This document shows positions 1 to 10,060 of a stretch of 50,552 bases of DNA, one piece after another (the first letter of the stretch is position 1; each line of letters starts with the position of its first letter). This stretch comes from Petrocella sp. FN5. Lineage in GTDB: Bacteria > Bacillota > Clostridia > Lachnospirales > Vallitaleaceae. The notes beneath the pieces were generated by a model, which was given only the letters and a program-made list of their open reading frames with translations, had not been told where the DNA came from and ran no database searches. The translations under genes were made by a program, and so were the position numbers. The DNA lies in assembly GCF_029210395.1 (NCBI RefSeq), contig NZ_JARGDP010000016.1, positions 1 through 50,552 of the forward strand, written 5' to 3'.

Positions 1-144
1 AAACTTTACTATAGAATAATGATTCTCCATGATATTCAATTAGAGTCAAATGAAAAAAGACTTCTAGCTGAGAAGGTTGAAAACAGAGATATATTTGAAT
101 GGGCGAATGGCATATTCATATTCCTCCACAGCCCATTCTATTGA
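1..144 (+). CDS. Possible C-terminal fragment of an unknown protein
   Basis: An open frame runs in from the left edge of the window and stops at a TGA at 142-144, giving 47 residues ending in FIFLHSPFY. It would converge on purD. The piece is too short for a family assignment. Its only support is that the frame is open from the edge and the composition looks protein-like. It may be a chance frame. Confidence 0.3.
   Translation, partial: KLYYRIMILHDIQLESNEKRLLAEKVENRDIFEWANGIFIFLHSPFY
97..138. terminator. Inverted repeat downstream of purD, possible weak terminator
   Basis: GAATGGGC at 97-104 is exactly repeated in inverted form at 131-138, and an imperfect smaller inverted repeat (GGCATAT/ATATTCC) lies inside. 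It sits 34 bases beyond the purD stop, where the purine operon should end. No clear U-tract follows on either strand, so an intrinsic terminator is only a possibility. Confidence 0.3.
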
Positions 145-171
145 TACTAGTCATAGAACTGAAAATACGCT

Positions 172-1431
172 TTATTTGATGCCGATATCGCTTCGATATT
201 GTTTATTCTCAAATTCTATTTCAGCTACCGCTCCATAGGCAGTTTTTCTAGCCTCTTCCATAGATTCCCCAAATGCTGTCACACCAAGTACACGACCGCC
301 ATTTGTAACAACTCGGTCACCCTCTTTTTTTGTTCCGGCATGAAAGACGACAACATCGTCTTTCTTTTTTTGTTCTTCTAAACCGGTAATGGTGTAACCC
401 TTCTCATAGGCTATAGGGTAGCCTCCAGACGCCATAACAACACATACAGTAGCTCTACTATCCCACTTTAGCTCAATCTCATCTAATCGGCCATCAATGG
501 CCGCTTGGAAAACATCAAATAAATCCGTTTTTAGCTTTGGTAATACAACCTGTGCTTCCGGATCTCCAAATCTTGCGTTGTATTCCAATACCTTAATACC
601 CTGTGGTGTTAACATCAAGCCAAAGAATATAATACCCATAAAAGGCCTTCCTTCTGCCTTCATAGCTCTTAAACTGGGCTCAAATATGGTTTTTACCGCT
701 ATTTCATGCATTTCCTTTGTGTAATACTGACTAGGAGAAAATGTACCCATACCACCTGTGTTTGGTCCTTGATCCTTGTCAAAAGCACGCTTGTGATCTT
801 GTGCACTCACCATCGGTAGAACATGTTCCCCATCACAAAATGATAACACAGAAACCTCCGGTCCGGTCATGAACTCTTCTACCACCATAACTTTTCCGGC
901 ATCACCAAACTTTTGGGCCACCATAATCTCATCCACACCAGCTAAAGCTTCCTCTTGGGTCTCACATATCAAAACACCTTTACCAAGGGCCAGTCCATCT
1001 GCTTTTAGAACTGTTGGGTATGCACATGTTTTCAGATAGGCTTTTGCCTGATTTGGGTCATCAAAAACTTCATAACCGGCTGTTGGAATATTGTATTTTT
1101 TCATTAAGTCTTTAGCAAAAACTTTACTGCCTTCAAGTATGGCAGCATTTTTTCTTGGACCAAAAATACGTAAGCCATTAGACTCAAAGCGATCTACAAC
1201 ACCCAGCATCAATGGGTCATCCATCCCCACGACAGTCAAATCGATGGCTTCTTTAAGTGCAAAGTCAAGAAGCCCTTCTACATCTGTCGCTGCTATATTC
1301 ACACAGTCTGCCATTTCCATGATGCCTGCATTGCCTGGGGCACAATAGATTTTAGTCACTTTCTTACTCTGTGCAAGTTTCCATATAATGGCATGTTCAC
1401 GGCCGCCACCACCGATAACAAGTACTTTCAT
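172..1431 (-). CDS. purD: Phosphoribosylamine-glycine ligase (GAR synthetase)
   Basis: Cytosolic ATP-grasp enzyme that joins glycine to phosphoribosylamine, the second step of de novo purine synthesis. The 419-residue length is standard. It opens with the N-terminal motif VIGGGGREHA and contains the signature GPNTGGMG and the ATP/Mg-binding stretch ARFGDPEAQ. It is the last gene of the purK-E-C-F-M-N-D operon, 38 bases after purN. In many Clostridia purH lies between purN and purD; here it does not. The assignment is secure. Confidence 0.97.
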   Translation of the reverse strand: MKVLVIGGGGREHAIIWKLAQSKKVTKIYCAPGNAGIMEMADCVNIAATDVEGLLDFALKEAIDLTVVGMDDPLMLGVVDRFESNGLRIFGPRKNAAILEGSKVFAKDLMKKYNIPTAGYEVFDDPNQAKAYLKTCAYPTVLKADGLALGKGVLICETQEEALAGVDEIMVAQKFGDAGKVMVVEEFMTGPEVSVLSFCDGEHVLPMVSAQDHKRAFDKDQGPNTGGMGTFSPSQYYTKEMHEIAVKTIFEPSLRAMKAEGRPFMGIIFFGLMLTPQGIKVLEYNARFGDPEAQVVLPKLKTDLFDVFQAAIDGRLDEIELKWDSRATVCVVMASGGYPIAYEKGYTITGLEEQKKKDDVVVFHAGTKKEGDRVVTNGGRVLGVTAFGESMEEARKTAYGAVAEIEFENKQYRSDIGIK

Positions 1432-1469
1432 CTTAACTCCAATCCTTCATACAATATTAGATACCTTTA

Positions 1470-2102
1470 CTAAACACTTTTCTTTTGAAACACTTTACCA
1501 TGAATAACTTCCAACTGGCCCCTAGCGATTTGGTTAATGACTTCCGGTAACAACTGCCACTCCGCTTCTTCCATAATTCGCTTTTGTAGTGTTTCCGGTG
1601 TATCTGTTTCTAAGACCTCAACTGTTTTTTGAGCAACAATGGGACCAGTATCTGTACCCTCATCCACGAAGTGTATGGTAGCACCTGATACTTTAACCCC
1701 TCTGTCAAGAGCCGCTTCGTGGACCCTGAGACCATAGAAGCCGTCGCCAGAGAACGCCGGTAAAAGTGATGGATGCACATTAATGATTCTGTTCCTATAG
1801 GCGTTAATGAACCGACTGCCAAGTACAACTAAATAGCCTGCCAGTACCACCAAATCCACTTCTAATGCTTGAAAATGATTGATTAATGCTTGATCAAAAT
1901 CTTCTCTCGTTTCATATGTTATTGGGCTTATCCAAGAGGTTGATAGACCATGCTTCTTAGCTCTTTCTAGAGCATAGGCTTTTTTCCTATTACTTACGAC
2001 GGTTACAATTTTCGCGTTTTTTATTTCTTGATTCTCGATACGATCAATAATGGCTTGTAGATTGGTGCCGCCACCTGATACTAATATGCCGACTTTTAGC
2101 AT
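1470..2102 (-). CDS. purN: Phosphoribosylglycinamide formyltransferase (GAR transformylase)
   Basis: Transfers a formyl group from 10-formyltetrahydrofolate to GAR, the third purine step, and so depends on the folate pathway encoded at 36-42 kb. The 210-residue protein starts with [12 protein letters not shown] and has the catalytic region [10 protein letters not shown] (Asn and His) and the [11 protein letters not shown] segment containing the catalytic Asp. Its start overlaps the end of purM by 7 bases, implying translational coupling. Confidence 0.96.
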   Translation of the reverse strand: MLKVGILVSGGGTNLQAIIDRIENQEIKNAKIVTVVSNRKKAYALERAKKHGLSTSWISPITYETREDFDQALINHFQALEVDLVVLAGYLVVLGSRFINAYRNRIINVHPSLLPAFSGDGFYGLRVHEAALDRGVKVSGATIHFVDEGTDTGPIVAQKTVEVLETDTPETLQKRIMEEAEWQLLPEVINQIARGQLEVIHGKVFQKKSV

Positions 2103-3121
2103 AATTCCACTCCTGATTGACCTTGTTTGACTTCTCCTATTACATATGCTTTTTCACCTATAGACTCAAGGGCCTTAGTCGCCTGATCCACCTCACTTGG
2201 TGCTAGAGCCACAATCATACCAATCCCCATATTAAAGGTGTTGTACATGGCTTCCTGTTTGATATCTCCTAAGGCTTGCATAACATTAAAGATTGGATGC
2301 ACCGGCCAAGTACCCAGTTGAATCTTTGCATAACAATCCTTGGGTAACATTCTTGGTATGTTTTCAATGAATCCACCACCGGTTATATGGCTGATGGCTT
2401 TTATTTTAACCGCTTCTTTTAGCGCTTTAATCATCTTGACATATATTTTTGTTGGTACAAGAAGGGCTTCTCCAAGATTGGTATCAAGACCGGCTACTTC
2501 AAGAGCCAGCTTTTCCCTCGTCGGATTAAAAAGTTTTCTGACCAAGGAATACCCATTACTATGAATACCCGATGAAGGTAGACCGAGTAATACATCCCCT
2601 TCTTTTATATCCTTACCATCAATCACATCTTTTTTATCCACGATACCAACAGAAAATCCGGCCAAATCGTATTCATTTTCCGGATAAAATCCCGGCATTT
2701 CCGCTGTCTCTCCTCCTATTAAAGCTGCACCTGATTGTCGACAACCCTCAGCAATCCCGCCCACGATGGTCGCTATTTTTTCAGGTATATTTTTGCCACA
2801 GGCAATATAATCTAAAAAGAATAAGGGTTCTGCTCCGGCACATATTATATCATTAACGCACATGGCGACAGCGTCGATACCGATGGTGTCATGTCGATCC
2901 AATTCAAAAGCGATCTTCAACTTTGTTCCGACACCGTCCGTACCAGAAACCAATATTGGCTCTTCCATCTTATGCTTGGCTAAGGAAAAAAGTCCGCCAA
3001 ATCCACCTAAATCCGTTACCACTTCTTCACGCATGGTGGTTTTAACATGTGCTTTCATTAATTCAACTGCCTTGTAGCCTGCTTCCACATCTACACCTGC
3101 CGACTTATAATCTATTGACAT
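2096..3121 (-). CDS. purM: Phosphoribosylformylglycinamidine cyclo-ligase (AIR synthetase)
   Basis: ATP-dependent closure of FGAM to aminoimidazole ribotide, the fifth purine step. The 341-residue length is typical. Family motifs are GTDGVGTKL and [19 protein letters not shown] ribosome-binding site lies inside the end of purF and the genes overlap by 10 bases. The enzyme making its substrate (PurL, or PurLQS) is not in this operon. Confidence 0.97.
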   Translation of the reverse strand: MSIDYKSAGVDVEAGYKAVELMKAHVKTTMREEVVTDLGGFGGLFSLAKHKMEEPILVSGTDGVGTKLKIAFELDRHDTIGIDAVAMCVNDIICAGAEPLFFLDYIACGKNIPEKIATIVGGIAEGCRQSGAALIGGETAEMPGFYPENEYDLAGFSVGIVDKKDVIDGKDIKEGDVLLGLPSSGIHSNGYSLVRKLFNPTREKLALEVAGLDTNLGEALLVPTKIYVKMIKALKEAVKIKAISHITGGGFIENIPRMLPKDCYAKIQLGTWPVHPIFNVMQALGDIKQEAMYNTFNMGIGMIVALAPSEVDQATKALESIGEKAYVIGEVKQGQSGVELC

Positions 3122-4515
3122 CTTTTTGCCTCCTCATCTACAATCTCTACAGGATAATCGCCAGTAAAACAACCGGTACAGAATTCACATCCGGCACCCT
3201 CAAATGTTGATAATAAACCTTCTCTACTGATATAACCTACACTATCTGCACAAATAAGGTCTCTGATTTCATCCAAACTGTGGGTGCTAGCAATCAAATT
3301 CTCTCTTTCCGGTGTATCAATGCCAAAATAACAAGAATATTTTACCGGCGGAGAACTGACTCTAACATGAACCTCTTTTGCACCAGCTTCACGCAGTAAA
3401 TTCACAATTCTTCTGCTGGTTGTACCCCTAACAATAGAATCATCAATCATAATGACCCTTTTCCCTTCGATCTGACTTCTTATGGGATTTAGTTTCAAAT
3501 GTACGGCCAATTCCCTAAGCCCTTGACTTGGAGCGATAAAAGTTCTTCCCACATAGCGATTTTTCATAAAACCATCTACAAGAGGTATCCCGGATGCTGC
3601 CGCAAAGCCATGGGCTGCACCTAGTCCGGAGTCCGGTACCCCAACAACGACATCCGCTTCAACAGGATACTCTTCAAAGAGGACTTTCCCCGCTCTAAAT
3701 CGTGCTTCATAGACCTCCAATGACTCAATCACCGAATCCGGTCTTGCAAAATAGATATATTCAAAACTACACATAGCCGATTGCTTTTTCTTATTGGTTT
3801 GAATGGACTCCAGTCCCTTTTCTTTACTGATGACAATAATCTCTCCTGGGTCCACATCTCTTACTAAGTCAACACCTAATGCGTCAAAAGCACAGGATTC
3901 AGAAGAGAATATAAAAGAGTCTTCTTTTTTCCCAAACACCAAAGGACGCATACCAAAAGGATCTCTTGCTGCAATGAGTTTATGAGGGGTCATAATGACA
4001 AGAGCATAGGCACCTTTGATGATGGACATGACTTCAACCAGTGCTTCTTCTATTGAGTTGTATTTAATTCTTGCTCTGGATAACAAGGCCGCTATGACTT
4101 CCGAGTCTGTTGTTGTTTGAAATATAGTACCTTTCACTTCCAGTTCCTTACGTAAAGTATCTGCATTCGTCAAGTTGCCGTTATGTGCTAAAGCCATATG
4201 ACCTTTGGTATATTTGATGACGAGGGGTTGGGCGTTTTCCACCAAACTTGATCCGGTGGTAGAGTACCTGACATGGCCAATACCCGAATGACCATTTAGA
4301 TAATCAAGTACATTGTCATCAAATATGTCCGCTACCATACCCATTTCTTTTCTATATACAATGGTGCCATTGTTATTAATGGCTATGCCTGCACTTTCTT
4401 GTCCTCTATGCTGTAACGCAAATAAGCCATAATAGACCATTCTTGAAGTGTCGAATTCATTGTTATTGTACACCCCAAATACACCACATTCTTCTTTTAA
4501 TTTATCCTGCCACAT
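3112..4515 (-). CDS. purF: Amidophosphoribosyltransferase
   Basis: Committing step of purine synthesis: PRPP and glutamine give phosphoribosylamine. The 467-residue protein has a short leader (MWQDKLKEE) before CGVFGVY. In the Bacillus-type enzyme this leader is cleaved to expose the N-terminal nucleophile Cys. The PRPP-binding motif [13 protein letters not shown] is present. Cysteines in [18 protein letters not shown] and [13 protein letters not shown] match the 4Fe-4S cluster ligands of that oxygen-sensitive class. GGAGG precedes the start. Confidence 0.97.
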   Translation of the reverse strand: MWQDKLKEECGVFGVYNNNEFDTSRMVYYGLFALQHRGQESAGIAINNNGTIVYRKEMGMVADIFDDNVLDYLNGHSGIGHVRYSTTGSSLVENAQPLVIKYTKGHMALAHNGNLTNADTLRKELEVKGTIFQTTTDSEVIAALLSRARIKYNSIEEALVEVMSIIKGAYALVIMTPHKLIAARDPFGMRPLVFGKKEDSFIFSSESCAFDALGVDLVRDVDPGEIIVISKEKGLESIQTNKKKQSAMCSFEYIYFARPDSVIESLEVYEARFRAGKVLFEEYPVEADVVVGVPDSGLGAAHGFAAASGIPLVDGFMKNRYVGRTFIAPSQGLRELAVHLKLNPIRSQIEGKRVIMIDDSIVRGTTSRRIVNLLREAGAKEVHVRVSSPPVKYSCYFGIDTPERENLIASTHSLDEIRDLICADSVGYISREGLLSTFEGAGCEFCTGCFTGDYPVEIVDEEAKRCQ

Positions 4516-4547
4516 AATTTCCTCCGAGTTGTCCTTTGATCAGTTGT

Positions 4548-5264
4548 CTAGTTGTCTTGAGCCAGTAAACGGTTCATGACTTCTTGATAAGCATCTTCTA
4601 CATCCCCAAGGTTTCTTCTAAATCTATCTTTGTCTAGTTTTTTGTTGGTGGTGGCATCCCAGAAACGGCAAGTGTCCGGCGATATTTCGTCAGCCAGTAT
4701 AATTTGACCTTTAGAGGTTTTTCCAAACTCAATCTTAAAATCAATGAGCTCAATATTTACATCTTTTAAATGGGCTGTTAGGGCTTCGTTGATTCTAAAA
4801 GCATAGGCCTCAATCAAATCTAATTCTTCTTTCGTTGCGATATCCAGTGCAAAAATATGGTAATTATTAATCATTGGGTCCCCAAGTTCATCGTTTTTAT
4901 AGGAGTATTCCAGCACTGTCTTGTTCAACCTCATACCTTCTTCAAGGCCTAATCTTTTACTTAATGAACCGGCCGCAAAATTTCTTACAATCACCTCTAA
5001 TGGGATGATGGTCACTTTTTTTACAACTGTTTCTCTGTCACTTAACTCTTCTATAAAGTGGGTAGGAATTCCTTTTGTCTCTAACATTTTCATAAAGAAA
5101 TTGGACAAACGGTTATTGACAATCCCCTTCGCTTCGATGACACCTTTTTTGGCACCATTAAAGGCTGTTGCATCATCTTTATAGGATACAATTAACTTGT
5201 TTGCTTCATCGGTTATATAGACTTTTTTCGCCTTACCTTCGTATAAAAGTGCTTTTTTTTCCAT
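4548..5264 (-). CDS. purC: SAICAR synthetase
   Basis: Ligates aspartate to CAIR. I start at [13 protein letters not shown] (238 residues) because GGAGG lies 6 bases upstream of this ATG. The longer frame adds 15 residues (MKHDHNHL...) with no ribosome-binding site and no family match. Typical motifs include the N-terminal YEGKAKKVY and EIVDFKIEFG-like substrate segment (seen as [11 protein letters not shown]). It sits between purE and purF in the operon. Confidence 0.96.
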   Translation of the reverse strand: MEKKALLYEGKAKKVYITDEANKLIVSYKDDATAFNGAKKGVIEAKGIVNNRLSNFFMKMLETKGIPTHFIEELSDRETVVKKVTIIPLEVIVRNFAAGSLSKRLGLEEGMRLNKTVLEYSYKNDELGDPMINNYHIFALDIATKEELDLIEAYAFRINEALTAHLKDVNIELIDFKIEFGKTSKGQIILADEISPDTCRFWDATTNKKLDKDRFRRNLGDVEDAYQEVMNRLLAQDN

Positions 5265-5317
5265 TGATTTCCTCCGTGTTGTCAAAAGATGATTGTGGTC
5301 ATGTTTCAATTTGGATC

Positions 5318-5833
5318 CTACATCTTTTCAAGATAGGCTTCGTATCCTATTGCTTCTATTTGACTTGCTTTTTCCTCTACCATTGTTTCTAGAGACTTCT
5401 TATAGGCCTCGACGCTTGTGTGAATTCCTTCATCAAAGCTACCTAATATTTGACCTGCTAAAAGTCCGGCATTTTTTGCACCATTAATGGCCACGGTTGC
5501 AACGGGTATGCCTGGTGGCATCTGGACAATTGAGTATAGAGAATCAATTCCACTTAGACTGCTGGTCTTAACCGGAACCCCAATAACCGGTACCGTGGTT
5601 AAGGCTGCTACCATGCCCGGTAGATGGGCTGCCCCACCTGCACCTGCAATAATAACTTTCAGACCTTTATTTTTTGCCTCTTTTCCATAGGTATACATGC
5701 GTTCCGGCGTCCTATGGGCTGAAACGATGGTAAGTTCATAAGGTATCTTCAAGGCATCTAGTACTTTTGCCGCTTCTGACATAACAGGAAGGTCTGAATC
5801 ACTTCCCATAATAATTCCAATTAAAGCTTGCAT
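5318..5833 (-). CDS. purE: N5-carboxyaminoimidazole ribonucleotide mutase, class I
   Basis: Converts N5-CAIR to CAIR. The 171-residue protein begins with [13 protein letters not shown], the class I PurE signature, and has the SAHRTPERM and [11 protein letters not shown] active-site segments. Class I PurE needs PurK, and purK lies immediately upstream with a 9-base gap, so the pair is functionally consistent. Confidence 0.97.
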   Translation of the reverse strand: MQALIGIIMGSDSDLPVMSEAAKVLDALKIPYELTIVSAHRTPERMYTYGKEAKNKGLKVIIAGAGGAAHLPGMVAALTTVPVIGVPVKTSSLSGIDSLYSIVQMPPGIPVATVAINGAKNAGLLAGQILGSFDEGIHTSVEAYKKSLETMVEEKASQIEAIGYEAYLEKM

Positions 5834-5842
5834 ACATATCTC

Positions 5843-6991
5843 CTATTCTTCCTTTATAATTTTGATTTTTGAAAAGGCCAATTCTGCTGCTGCTCTTGCT
5901 TCTTCAACCGTTGAACCAATTGCTGTTATATGTCCCATTTTTCGATGTAGCTTTACCTCTTTTTTGCCATAGAGATGCACTTTTGATTTTGATACCTGAC
6001 AGGCTTTGCTTAAACCAAGGACTTTACTAGTCCCTGTGGCTTCTCCTAACAGGTTTTTCATGACCACCGGTGTTCTAAGTGTTACATCACCCAGAGGCAA
6101 CCCTGCTATGGCTCTAATATGGTTTTCAAATTGAGAGGTTAAGCAGGCTTCTATAGTGTAGTGCCCTGAATTATGAGGTCTTGGTGCCACTTCATTCACA
6201 TAGAGTTTTTCATCTTTGGTTACAAATAATTCAACGCAAAACATACCCACACCATGAAATATATTCATGACCTCGGTAGCCATTGCCATTGCTTTCTTTG
6301 TGGCCTTATCTGATAAGTTGGCCGGTACTGCCGTTTCATCTAAAATGCTGTTTATGTGTTTGTTTTCACCAACAGGATATACGGCCAGATCCCCGTCTAT
6401 GCCCCTACAAGCCAATACAGAGATTTCTTTATCAAAATTAACGAATCTTTCAATCATAAGAGGGCGTTTTCCACTTCCCAGTTGTTCATAAGCTGTTTGA
6501 ACTTCTTCTGCATTTTTTATTAAAAAATTACCTTTGCCATCATAGCCGCCTGTACAGCTTTTTAGCATCATAGGATAACCAAAGCTTTTACCAATGCGGT
6601 GTATATCGGATATCTCTTTAACCTGATGAAAATCCGGTACAGGCACCCCATTTTCAAGTAAAGTTTTTTTCTGGCTAAATTTATTTTGAATAATGGCCAA
6701 ACTTTCAGGCGTAGGGTAAATGGCATGCCCTTCTTTTTCTAATTCTTTTAGAATCTCTACATGAATATGTTCAAATTCATAGGTGATGACATCCACCTTG
6801 TTTGCCAATTCACGAATGGCATCCACATCATCAAACGCCGCAATAATATGCTCATCTGATATGGCATGGGATGGACAATCCTTTGTTGGGTCTAAGGTCA
6901 CGATATAATATCCGTATCTCTTCCCATCCAGAATCATCATCTTGCCAAGTTGTCCGCCGCCTATTATACCTATTCTCTTAAGCTCACTCAT
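5843..6991 (-). CDS. purK: N5-carboxyaminoimidazole ribonucleotide synthase
   Basis: ATP- and bicarbonate-dependent carboxylation of AIR, supplying PurE. The 382-residue ATP-grasp protein has IGIIGGGQLGKMM at its N terminus, KSCTGGYDGKGN in the ATP-binding loop and NEVAPRPHNSGHYT near the active site. It is the first gene of the purine operon, with AGAGG 8-9 bases before the ATG and a promoter about 100 bases upstream. A lead position for purK is consistent with a PurE/PurK-first operon. Confidence 0.96.
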   Translation of the reverse strand: MSELKRIGIIGGGQLGKMMILDGKRYGYYIVTLDPTKDCPSHAISDEHIIAAFDDVDAIRELANKVDVITYEFEHIHVEILKELEKEGHAIYPTPESLAIIQNKFSQKKTLLENGVPVPDFHQVKEISDIHRIGKSFGYPMMLKSCTGGYDGKGNFLIKNAEEVQTAYEQLGSGKRPLMIERFVNFDKEISVLACRGIDGDLAVYPVGENKHINSILDETAVPANLSDKATKKAMAMATEVMNIFHGVGMFCVELFVTKDEKLYVNEVAPRPHNSGHYTIEACLTSQFENHIRAIAGLPLGDVTLRTPVVMKNLLGEATGTSKVLGLSKACQVSKSKVHLYGKKEVKLHRKMGHITAIGSTVEEARAAAELAFSKIKIIKEE

Positions 6992-7090
6992 GTTATAACC
7001 TCTTTTTCTGTCATACCGTCATAAGGCTTTCAAACACATAAAGTTCAGATAAAATGACATTCAGCCCACTTCACACGTCCTTTTAATGCT

Positions 7091-7119
7091 ATTCTACAGA
7101 GAAAACCATCATTCGTCAA
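7091..7119 (-). promoter_or_regulatory. Sigma-A promoter of the purine operon
   Basis: Reading the minus strand, TTGACG (7119-7114) is followed after exactly 17 bases by TAGAAT (7096-7091). Transcription should start near 7084, giving a leader of about 93 bases before purK. No purine-riboswitch-like fold was recognised in that leader. Confidence 0.8.
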
Positions 7120-7123
7120 CTGT

Positions 7124-7167
7124 TTTACCGAACATTTATATACTAATCCTCTTAAATATTCGGATTT
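7124..7167 (-). promoter_or_regulatory. Inverted pair of PurR-type PurBoxes
   Basis: On the plus strand TTTACCGAACATT (7124-7136) and on the minus strand AAATCCGAATATT (7167-7155) each match the Bacillus PurBox consensus AWWWCCGAACWWT with one mismatch. They face each other across 18 bases and lie just upstream of the -35 hexamer. In Bacillus subtilis PurR binds two inverted PurBoxes with similar spacing and PRPP relieves repression. Binding here is inferred; no purR gene is in the window. Confidence 0.7.
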
Positions 7168-7245
7168 GTTTTGTGTAAAATTACGTCATGACATACATGT
7201 ATGTATTATTTATTGTTCCAAACCGGTTAAAGCTCTTTTTTTACT

Positions 7246-7288
7246 ACAAAAAAGTCGGTTATGATGATAGGACATCACAGCCGACTTT
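7246..7288 (-). terminator. Intrinsic terminator of the hexuronate operon
   Basis: On the minus strand AAAGTCGG pairs with CCGACTTT, with further pairing (TGATG/CATCA) inside, and a T6 run follows. It lies 57 bases beyond the uxuB stop and separates this operon from the purine control region. Confidence 0.8.
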
Positions 7289-7292
7289 CATA

Positions 7293-7332
7293 TAGTTTTG
7301 ACACTTTAACCATGGTTAAAGCCTCTAAACTA
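7293..7332. repeat. Palindromic copy of a dispersed TAGTTTTGAC-AACCA motif
   Basis: TAGTTTTGACACTTTAACCA is followed directly by an imperfect inverted copy, TGGTTAAAGCCTCTAAACTA. Related arms occur at 25527-25613 and 30624-30642. This copy starts 13 bases past the uxuB stop and lies just before its terminator. Function unknown. Confidence 0.55.
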
Positions 7333-7344
7333 AGTTTCTTTAAT

Positions 7345-8952
7345 TTACATACAGTATTTTTCCATTGTCTTTAGAACAGCACCAGGTCCTTCAATAAGCT
7401 CATTAAACATTTTTTGTATCTTATCAGCCAACCCTGCTTCATAAAGATCTACACCAAAAATGTTTTTATTACTAAGAATACCTGTTATGACTATATCTTT
7501 ACTTCCAAGAGCAACTTCTTTTAATTCATTTTTCAACATCTCCAAAAGAGGATCCGAACTGATTTCAAAGGGCATACCTTGGTCATCCACGCCCAATAGG
7601 TATCGACACCATAGTGCAAGTGCCAATGGAATTGCTACTAAATCCTTGGCATTTAAAGTTTCATTTTTCATGTAAGATTTGATGGTTTCTCCGAATCGAA
7701 TACCCACTTTTTGAGATGTATCTGTTGCGATACGTTGTGGTGAATCCGGAATATAGGGATTCATGAAACGTTCATATACCACTTCATCTAAAAATTCTTT
7801 TGGATTGATAATACCCGGATCTACAACGACTTTCAGTCCTTCGTCATAGCCGATTTTTTCCACAAAACGTTTTAGTACCGGATTATTCATTTCATCCGCT
7901 ATTAAGGTATAGCCTAAGAGACAACCGGACACAGCAAGTCCCGTGTGCAAAGGATTTAGACACGTTGTAACCTTCATCGTCTCAATTCGATTAACGGTCT
8001 CTCTGTCAGTAAAAATGACACCAGCACCTTCAAGTTCCGGTCTGCCATTTGTAAAAATATCCTCAATAACCAGATATTCACTGATTTCTGCGTTAACAAA
8101 AGGTGCCATATAGGAATTTTTCGAAGTTACAATCGGTTCCAAATTTTCTATACCAAATTCTTCCAGCTTCTCTTGAACAACTTTTGATGGCCTTGGCGTG
8201 ATCTTATCAATCATTGTAAATGGATAGGCTACTTTATTTTGATCTTCTAAATAAGTGACAAACCCTTCTTCAACAAATCCTCTTTTATGCCATTCTTTGC
8301 CCATGGTGATGACAGCCTCTTTTAGGATATCGCCATTATGGGAGCAATTGTCCATACTCACAAGGGTTATAGGATAGGCACCTTCTTTATATCTTGTATA
8401 CATCAAAGCTGCAATAATACTCATGGTATGATAGACTTCTTGTGGGCCTTTCTCAAAGTCCTGTAATACAATGTCAAGAAACCTACCTTGAGGATTTTTT
8501 AGAGCATAGCCCTTTTCTGTTATGGTGAAGCTGACCATTTGTAAGCTTTTTGCCTTAATAATTTCTCGTAAACGTTCCTGATCTGCTTTTCTTACTTGAT
8601 CTGTTGTTAGGCTTTCTACTATACTACCAACAACGGTTTTCTCAAAGCTTCCATCCGCCTTCATCAATACTAAAAGGGAGAGATTATCATAGGGCGTATA
8701 TACTTTATCCACGACCTCATAATCAAAAGATTCGACTGCAATTATACCTGTATCCGCCTTATTATTGTTTAGAACTTTCTGATAGGCATTGGCGATAAAA
8801 CCCCTGAAAATATTTCCTGCGCCAAAATGTATCCATGTTGGATTTTTTTGCGTATTTTGAGTAATTTTGTCTCTGTCATATAAAGGCAGTTCGATATCTT
8901 TTTCTTTCCAAGCTTCTTTATTCATTAAACCTTCATTGCTTAATTGTAACAT
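7345..8952 (-). CDS. uxuB: D-fructuronate (mannonate) oxidoreductase
   Basis: NAD-dependent reduction of D-fructuronate to D-mannonate in hexuronate breakdown. The 535-residue protein belongs to the mannitol dehydrogenase family, with the N-terminal nucleotide-binding segment IHFGAGNIFRGF and the catalytic-region stretch KVTTCLNPLHTGLAVSGCLLG. Its ATG abuts the uxuA stop codon and its AAGGTGG ribosome-binding site lies inside uxuA. That adjacency favours UxuB over the altronate-forming paralogue UxaB. It is the last gene of the operon. Confidence 0.9.
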   Translation of the reverse strand: MLQLSNEGLMNKEAWKEKDIELPLYDRDKITQNTQKNPTWIHFGAGNIFRGFIANAYQKVLNNNKADTGIIAVESFDYEVVDKVYTPYDNLSLLVLMKADGSFEKTVVGSIVESLTTDQVRKADQERLREIIKAKSLQMVSFTITEKGYALKNPQGRFLDIVLQDFEKGPQEVYHTMSIIAALMYTRYKEGAYPITLVSMDNCSHNGDILKEAVITMGKEWHKRGFVEEGFVTYLEDQNKVAYPFTMIDKITPRPSKVVQEKLEEFGIENLEPIVTSKNSYMAPFVNAEISEYLVIEDIFTNGRPELEGAGVIFTDRETVNRIETMKVTTCLNPLHTGLAVSGCLLGYTLIADEMNNPVLKRFVEKIGYDEGLKVVVDPGIINPKEFLDEVVYERFMNPYIPDSPQRIATDTSQKVGIRFGETIKSYMKNETLNAKDLVAIPLALALWCRYLLGVDDQGMPFEISSDPLLEMLKNELKEVALGSKDIVITGILSNKNIFGVDLYEAGLADKIQKMFNELIEGPGAVLKTMEKYCM

Positions 8953-10029
8953 TTAGTTACCACCTTTTCTTTTGTCAAGACTGTCTATGATACCTAACAT
9001 ATACATCACGCCTAGTGCACGATCGTATAGGCCGTATCCGGGTCGACAGGTCTTTTCCTCTCCCCATAAATGACGACCATGATCCGGACGAATATAGCCT
9101 TCAAACCCATGATCATGATAGGCTTTAAGTACCTCATATATATCTACGTTACCATCTTTACCACGATGGGATACTTCTATAAAGTCTCCATTCTCAAATA
9201 CTTTTACGTTACGAATATGGGCAAAGTGAATTCGATTACTAAATTCACGAATGATATCAGGAATCTTATTTAATAAGTTCGGTCCTAAAGATCCTGTACA
9301 TAGTGTCAACCCATTATAAGGACTATCTACTAATTCTAAAAATGTTTTAATGTGGTCTCGATCTCTGATGATTCTAGGAAGACCAAAAATAGGCCATGGC
9401 GGATCATCCGGGTGAATGGCCATTTTTACATCATGGGCCTCACAAACAGGTATGATTTTTTCTAGAAAGTATTTTAGATTATCAAAGAGTTGTTCTTCTT
9501 TCATACCTTCATAAGCCTTAAACAGTTCATCCAGCTTCGCCATTCTTTCAGGTTCCCAACCTGGCATCGTAAAATTCCCTGTATTTCCAAGGATTCTATT
9601 CACCATGTCTTTGGGATCATCTGTAATGGCATTTTTCTCATAAAACAATGCATTTGATCCATCTGGCAAAGCCCTATATAGATCTGTTCGTGTCCAATCA
9701 AATACAGGCATGAAGTTATAACATATCACTTTAACACCTGCTTTTGCCAGCTTCTTAATTGTATCAATATAGATCTCAATATAGCGATCGCGACTTGGAA
9801 GCCCAAGCTTAATATCATCATGAACATTAACGCTTTCAACGATATCCGCATTAAAGCCTTTTGATTTGATGTAATCTGTTGTTTCTTGTATTTCTGCCAT
9901 TTCCCATGTTTCACCGGCAGCTTTTTGGTGGAGGGACCACACGATACCTTCAACACCCGGTATCTGCTTTATTTGATCTAAGGTAATGGAGTCGTTGCCT
10001 TTTCCATACCAACGCCATGTCATTTGCAT
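8953..10029 (-). CDS. uxuA: Mannonate dehydratase
   Basis: Dehydrates D-mannonate to 2-keto-3-deoxygluconate. I start at MQMTWRWYGKGND (358 residues): AGGAGA touches the first ATG but is correctly spaced from this one, and Escherichia coli UxuA also begins M-x-x-TWRWYG. Metal/active-site regions include MAIHPDDPPWPIFGLPRI, FAHIRNV and RPDHGR. It is coupled to uxuB. No 2-keto-3-deoxygluconate kinase or aldolase gene is in the window. Confidence 0.95.
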   Translation of the reverse strand: MQMTWRWYGKGNDSITLDQIKQIPGVEGIVWSLHQKAAGETWEMAEIQETTDYIKSKGFNADIVESVNVHDDIKLGLPSRDRYIEIYIDTIKKLAKAGVKVICYNFMPVFDWTRTDLYRALPDGSNALFYEKNAITDDPKDMVNRILGNTGNFTMPGWEPERMAKLDELFKAYEGMKEEQLFDNLKYFLEKIIPVCEAHDVKMAIHPDDPPWPIFGLPRIIRDRDHIKTFLELVDSPYNGLTLCTGSLGPNLLNKIPDIIREFSNRIHFAHIRNVKVFENGDFIEVSHRGKDGNVDIYEVLKAYHDHGFEGYIRPDHGRHLWGEEKTCRPGYGLYDRALGVMYMLGIIDSLDKRKGGN

Positions 10030-10060
10030 TTTCATTCTCCTAACTTTTTCGAATTACATT

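Noticed and set aside
6992-7344. Purine riboswitch upstream of purK
   Set aside because: The leader is only about 93 bases and shows no two-loop purine aptamer; PurBoxes explain the control better.
9726-9956. Overlapping open frame inside uxuA on the same strand
   Set aside because: It is a shifted-frame shadow with Lys/Ile-rich low-complexity composition and no ribosome-binding site; uxuA is intact across it.
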